64,000 bases of DNA from positions 186,001-250,000 of the forward strand of contig JAZKXZ010000025.1 of NCBI GenBank assembly GCA_045611845.1, written 5' to 3'. Below, in pieces: positions 60,974 to 64,000 of this stretch. Each line of letters starts with the position of its first letter. Position 1 is the stretch's first letter. The stretch is from Enterocola sp045611845 (GTDB taxonomy: Bacteria; Bacteroidota; Bacteroidia; Bacteroidales; Paludibacteraceae). The position numbers and the translations under genes are program-made. The notes below the pieces were generated by a model, which made no database searches, was not told the origin of the DNA, and was given only the letters and a program-made list of their open reading frames with translations.

Positions 60974-61372
60974 ATGGCAGAAAATAAAACTCCAGTACAA
61001 TTGGAGGTAAGTGGCTTTGAAGCCCGTGAAGTAATGTTGGTTGACTATAAGTTTAACCAAGAAGTGGATCGTGAAGGTCAAATCGCTGGTATTCCACGTG
61101 GTGGTAGAATTGTTATCCGTGTTAAAGCAATGAACGACGGCAACAATCAACTTCTACAATGGATGTTATCATCAAACGATCCTCGTGACGTAAAAATCTC
61201 TTTCGCAAACACAGTAGATGGTTCTACAATGAAAGAACTAACCGGTAAAGGTTGCTACTGCGTACATTTCACAGAAAAATGGGAAGATGGTGAAGGTCAC
61301 TATGAAGAAATAGAGATAGTTTGCCAAGAATTGAAAAATGGACCAGTAGAGTTCGCAAATCCTTGGAAATAA
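60974..61372 (+). CDS. tssD: T6SS tube protein TssD (Hcp), copy 2
   Basis: 132 residues, a tandem paralogue of copy 1 (EVMLVDYKFNQEVDREGQ; GIPRGGRIVIRVKAMNDG; FTEKWEDGEGHYEEIEIVCQ). Two main tube subunits suggest either a mixed tube or separate effector-carrying Hcp. 36 bases after copy 1. A hairpin lies 22 bases downstream, inside the operon. Confidence 0.92.
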   Translation: MAENKTPVQLEVSGFEAREVMLVDYKFNQEVDREGQIAGIPRGGRIVIRVKAMNDGNNQLLQWMLSSNDPRDVKISFANTVDGSTMKELTGKGCYCVHFTEKWEDGEGHYEEIEIVCQELKNGPVEFANPWK

Positions 61373-61394
61373 TTATTTAATATTTACTGTGAAG

Positions 61395-61424
61395 AGAGGA
61401 CGGCGACATTGTCGTCCTCTTATT
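61395..61424 (+). terminator. Intra-operon hairpin after the second tssD
   Basis: AGAGGACG (61395-61402) / CGTCCTCT (61413-61420) with a GC-rich centre, then TATTTAAAA. The T-run is weak, so it may be a partial terminator or an mRNA-stabilising hairpin that raises TssB/C/D output relative to the downstream genes. Confidence 0.55.
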
Positions 61425-61439
61425 TAAAAAATTGAAATC

Positions 61440-61856
61440 ATGTCATTATCTGCAATATTAAAAATAGGCGACAACGCAATAGGAAACTACGATAAACAGT
61501 ATCAAGTAGTGAGTTGTGTGTACAAGATTTCTTGCGGATATAATTATAGACTTCCAGATACGGATGCTAAAAACAATAGCATAGAAATAACATTGGTTTC
61601 ACCAGGGAAAGAAGACCTTACTATTTACGATTGGTATATAAAACGAATGTTGTTATCTGGTTGTATAGAATTAGAGTTTCCAACTCAAACACAATCACAA
61701 GAAGGAAGAAAAACAGTGACTTTCGAGAATGCTTCATGTTTCTCGATGAGTGAGTCATACGATATAAATGGTAAGAGTTTAAGACTTATAAAACTTGAAC
61801 TTGTGGCAGAGAAAACTATTGTGGATACAATAGAATTTCAAAATTATAATTTATAA
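61440..61856 (+). CDS. tssD: TssD-like protein, copy 3
   Basis: 138 residues. SAILKIGDNAIGNYDKQYQV at the start and WYIKRMLLSGCIELEF, FENASCFSMSESYD, LRLIKLELVAE further on follow the TssD/Hcp strand order, but it is distant from the first two copies. In Bacteroidetes such divergent TssD proteins often sit next to vgrG and may cap the tube or carry an effector. It follows the hairpin and lies before a small unassigned gene. Confidence 0.75.
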   Translation: MSLSAILKIGDNAIGNYDKQYQVVSCVYKISCGYNYRLPDTDAKNNSIEITLVSPGKEDLTIYDWYIKRMLLSGCIELEFPTQTQSQEGRKTVTFENASCFSMSESYDINGKSLRLIKLELVAEKTIVDTIEFQNYNL

Positions 61857-61867
61857 ACTTGATTTTT

Positions 61868-62335
61868 ATGGCCGAATTCTTTTCAAATCAACTTAAAGCA
61901 GTTCTTTTTTTAGGAGATATAACCGAACAAATGAACTTGCGTCAAGAAGACGGATATACAATACAAAATTTTGATTATCAGTCTTTTCGTTCTCGTGATA
62001 AGTTGGGCCAACCATATGGACCTTCCAATGCTTCACTAGCACATATAACATTGCGTTCTATATCTGGCGAAGGTTATAAAAACTTATACACTATTTTAAA
62101 ACAAAGAGAATGTTATTCATTTTCTGTTTTATTTAATGTAAAATATGCAGACGATCGTTTGGTTGAATCATACGAAACAGCATCAGTGCTAAATGGTTAT
62201 ATCGTAGAAATAGAAGAAATATTTAATACGCATCATAAGAAAAGCCAAAGTATGATTCTAAATATGAAGATATTGCTTCATGATGTAGATTATATAGGTG
62301 TAAATACTCACAGAAGATTAGTAGTTAATAGTTAA
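61868..62335 (+). CDS. Unassigned T6SS-locus protein (possibly TssD-fold)
   Basis: 155 residues: MAEFFSNQLKAVLFLGDITE, then FDYQSFRSRDKLGQPYGPSN and LRSISGEGYKNLYTILKQRE, a strand-rich C-terminal half. The order of strands and size resemble Hcp-like tube proteins, but motifs are weak. ATG at 61868 chosen over the TTG at 61859. Between TssD copy 3 (11-base gap) and vgrG (10-base gap), so it is likely a spike-tube adaptor. I do not recognise it. Confidence 0.6.
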   Translation: MAEFFSNQLKAVLFLGDITEQMNLRQEDGYTIQNFDYQSFRSRDKLGQPYGPSNASLAHITLRSISGEGYKNLYTILKQRECYSFSVLFNVKYADDRLVESYETASVLNGYIVEIEEIFNTHHKKSQSMILNMKILLHDVDYIGVNTHRRLVVNS

Positions 62336-62345
62336 TCATATAGCT

Positions 62346-64000
62346 ATGACAGCGGGATATAAGGTAGAAATCAAAAAGGCATTTAAAGATGATACCGCTG
62401 AATCAGTCTCTTTTACACAAGATACTTCAGAGCAAGTGTCAGAGGTATTACTTAATGCTTCACTAAGCAAAAAGATGTATGAATCAAATTGCTTAGAAGT
62501 AGAAATACAAACAGAGAAAGATATAGAAACCTTTCGAAACAAGTTAATAACACTTACAAACAATAATATAACATTAGCAAAAGACTATTATATATTTAAC
62601 ATTAAACAAAAAAAAGAGAAGGTAGTACTAAAAGCTTATAGCCTAGATTACTTTCTTACAATAGATAAATTTTGTCAGGCCTTTACAGCCAAAACATTGG
62701 TAGATGACATTATAAAACCAAGCTTACAACAATCTCAAAGTAAACATTTCGATAAGTTTAGAGAAATACAAACAGGTAGTAAGAGTGGGAATATTAGCAA
62801 TTGCGTGGTGAGCAACGTGAAAAACTTTCAAGGTACTGTTATTCCATATGCAGTGCAATACAATGAGAGTTTATACGACTTTATGGTGAGGGTGTGCAAT
62901 AGAGATGGTGAGTTTTTATATGTAGATGAAGACAATAAACTAAATATAGGACTTAAACCTACCAATTTGGTGCGTTTAAATTCTCTAAATCCACAAGAGA
63001 TAGAATATGTGGAGTCTTACAATGAATCTAATGAAGCAGGTTGGGTAGATAAGAATTATTTGTTAGGTTCAGAAAACAATACAGAAGAAAACACAGAAAC
63101 AAATAAAAAACTAAATATAGCATTTGGAGTTTTAGCTCCAGAATATCTAGAACAAGTAGAAACAGAAGAATATTCTTCATGGTTAGACTTTACCCATCCA
63201 TTTTCAGAAGCTTGTACCTTGGTGCGTGCATTAGCATTTGAAAGAACCCTTAAAGACTCCTTACTCGCTGCAAACCGAGTGATGTCATTAAACTATTCTC
63301 ACTATGAGCTTTTTGTATTATATTTTAATTCAGTATTTAGTAAACAATACCCTAAAGGAACATTGTTGTATTCATCTCCACTTGCAGTAGAGGAGGAAAC
63401 AGTATTGACTCGAGACAACAAAGGCTATCAAGAGTTGTATCGTATTCAAGAAGAAACAAAAAATGGTCAACTTAAGGTACTTACTACAGAACATCCAAAC
63501 ATAGGATTGGGTGGAACTATAATTTATAAAAACACTTCATACGTCTTATACCAAATTAATTTTTCCCTCACTTCAGACTGCGTTGAGCAATGCGAAATGC
63601 TTTTAGTTCCAAAAACAACTAAAGGTTTTTATCCTCTTCCAATGCCAGAAAAATATGTTAGAAAAGCTTCTGCACAAAGGGCTATTGTGGTAGACAATTT
63701 CGACCCTTCACGTTTGGGTCGTGTGCGTGTGCAATACCCATGGCAAAATGAAAAGATAGAGGGCAATGAGTACTCTTTAAACAATATTAATTGTACACCA
63801 TGGATTCGCATTTCTTCACCTATGGCATCTGATGGAGCTGGTTTTTTGTTTAGTCCATCTTTCAAAGATGAGGTAATGGTAGATTTTGAAGACGGAAATG
63901 TAGAAAGACCATATGTATGTGGTTCATTATACAATGATATGAATAGACCATCACTTCCTTCAAGAAGCCAAACACGAGGCATTGTAAAATCAATCACCTC
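62346..64000 (+). CDS. vgrG: T6SS spike protein VgrG (TssI), 3' end outside window
   Basis: 551 codons are visible and the frame stays open to the end. The N-terminal part follows the gp27-like half (IPYAVQYNESLYDFMVRVCN, then a GEFLYVDEDNK segment), and from ~residue 440 there is the gp5-like OB-fold: GRVRVQYPWQNEK, CTPWIRISSPMASDGAGF and PYVCGSLYND. It forms the trimeric tip that pierces target cells. The C-terminus, where an effector domain might be attached, is outside the window. The frame begins 10 bases after the preceding gene. Confidence 0.9.
   Translation, partial: MTAGYKVEIKKAFKDDTAESVSFTQDTSEQVSEVLLNASLSKKMYESNCLEVEIQTEKDIETFRNKLITLTNNNITLAKDYYIFNIKQKKEKVVLKAYSLDYFLTIDKFCQAFTAKTLVDDIIKPSLQQSQSKHFDKFREIQTGSKSGNISNCVVSNVKNFQGTVIPYAVQYNESLYDFMVRVCNRDGEFLYVDEDNKLNIGLKPTNLVRLNSLNPQEIEYVESYNESNEAGWVDKNYLLGSENNTEENTETNKKLNIAFGVLAPEYLEQVETEEYSSWLDFTHPFSEACTLVRALAFERTLKDSLLAANRVMSLNYSHYELFVLYFNSVFSKQYPKGTLLYSSPLAVEEETVLTRDNKGYQELYRIQEETKNGQLKVLTTEHPNIGLGGTIIYKNTSYVLYQINFSLTSDCVEQCEMLLVPKTTKGFYPLPMPEKYVRKASAQRAIVVDNFDPSRLGRVRVQYPWQNEKIEGNEYSLNNINCTPWIRISSPMASDGAGFLFSPSFKDEVMVDFEDGNVERPYVCGSLYNDMNRPSLPSRSQTRGIVKSIT

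Overview
The window looks like chromosome of a low-GC Bacteroidales (phylum Bacteroidota). Four things point there. Many intergenic regions carry the Bacteroidetes-type -7 element TAnnTTTG, often with TTG 19-21 bases upstream. Secreted proteins end in T9SS-type sorting tails. There is a FeoA-FeoB fusion with the small Cys-rich FeoB partner. The right end holds a Bacteroidetes-type (subtype iii) type VI secretion locus with several TssD/Hcp paralogues. Genus or species cannot be told from the sequence alone. No rRNA, tRNA, insertion sequence or CRISPR array was seen.

Layout. 0-12 kb: end of a radical SAM gene, rpsA, a Ca2+ P-type ATPase, an iron-uptake block (outer-membrane protein, feoAB, small Cys-rich protein), a hemerythrin/LuxR regulator and dnaK. 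12-16.6 kb: an HTH protein and an AT-rich accessory block with a DUF4099-like 638-residue protein, two metallophosphoesterases and two small unknown proteins. 16.6-24 kb: MATE exporter, yjdM, a lipoprotein with a dicarboxylate-type symporter, then rmuC, an AlbA_2/ATPase protein, a small unknown protein and an HTH-nuclease-like protein on the minus strand. 24-36.8 kb: DUF2007, SUI1, a RecB-like helicase-nuclease, a porin-like protein, cysK, metH-metF, an HsdR_N protein, holA and a Mur ligase. 37-44.5 kb: pgk, a CAP protein, an outer-membrane protein, a secreted GH13 amylase, trmO and a RhuM-family protein. 44.5-47.7 kb: a structured RNA candidate, a HEPN-like protein, a small unknown protein and a BspA-like LRR protein. 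47.8-56 kb: mfd, a Dpm1-like glycosyltransferase, a dihydroorotase, a second structured RNA candidate, a glycine-zipper protein, PspC and a DUF4143 ATPase. 56.3-64 kb: the T6SS genes tssH, tssB, tssC, three recognisable tssD genes, one unassigned protein and a vgrG that runs off the window.

How genes fit together. The FeoAB iron importer and the hemerythrin/LuxR gene have promoters with nearly the same palindromic motif beside the -33 box, which suggests a shared iron/oxygen/nitrosative-stress regulon. MetH and MetF form a methionine/folate pair. TssB/TssC (sheath), TssD (tube), VgrG (spike) and TssH (sheath recycling) are the contractile core of a T6SS.

Most interesting items: (1) two terminator-ended, rod-shaped RNA candidates with a common GCGTGGGCT motif at nearly the same distance from the terminator, each just upstream of an uncharacterised gene, one encoding a HEPN RNase-like protein; (2) a TssH ATPase with a degenerate first AAA+ domain and no middle domain; (3) the palindrome shared by the Feo and hemerythrin promoters; (4) several families of dispersed intergenic repeats, one copy translated in frame inside an outer-membrane protein gene.
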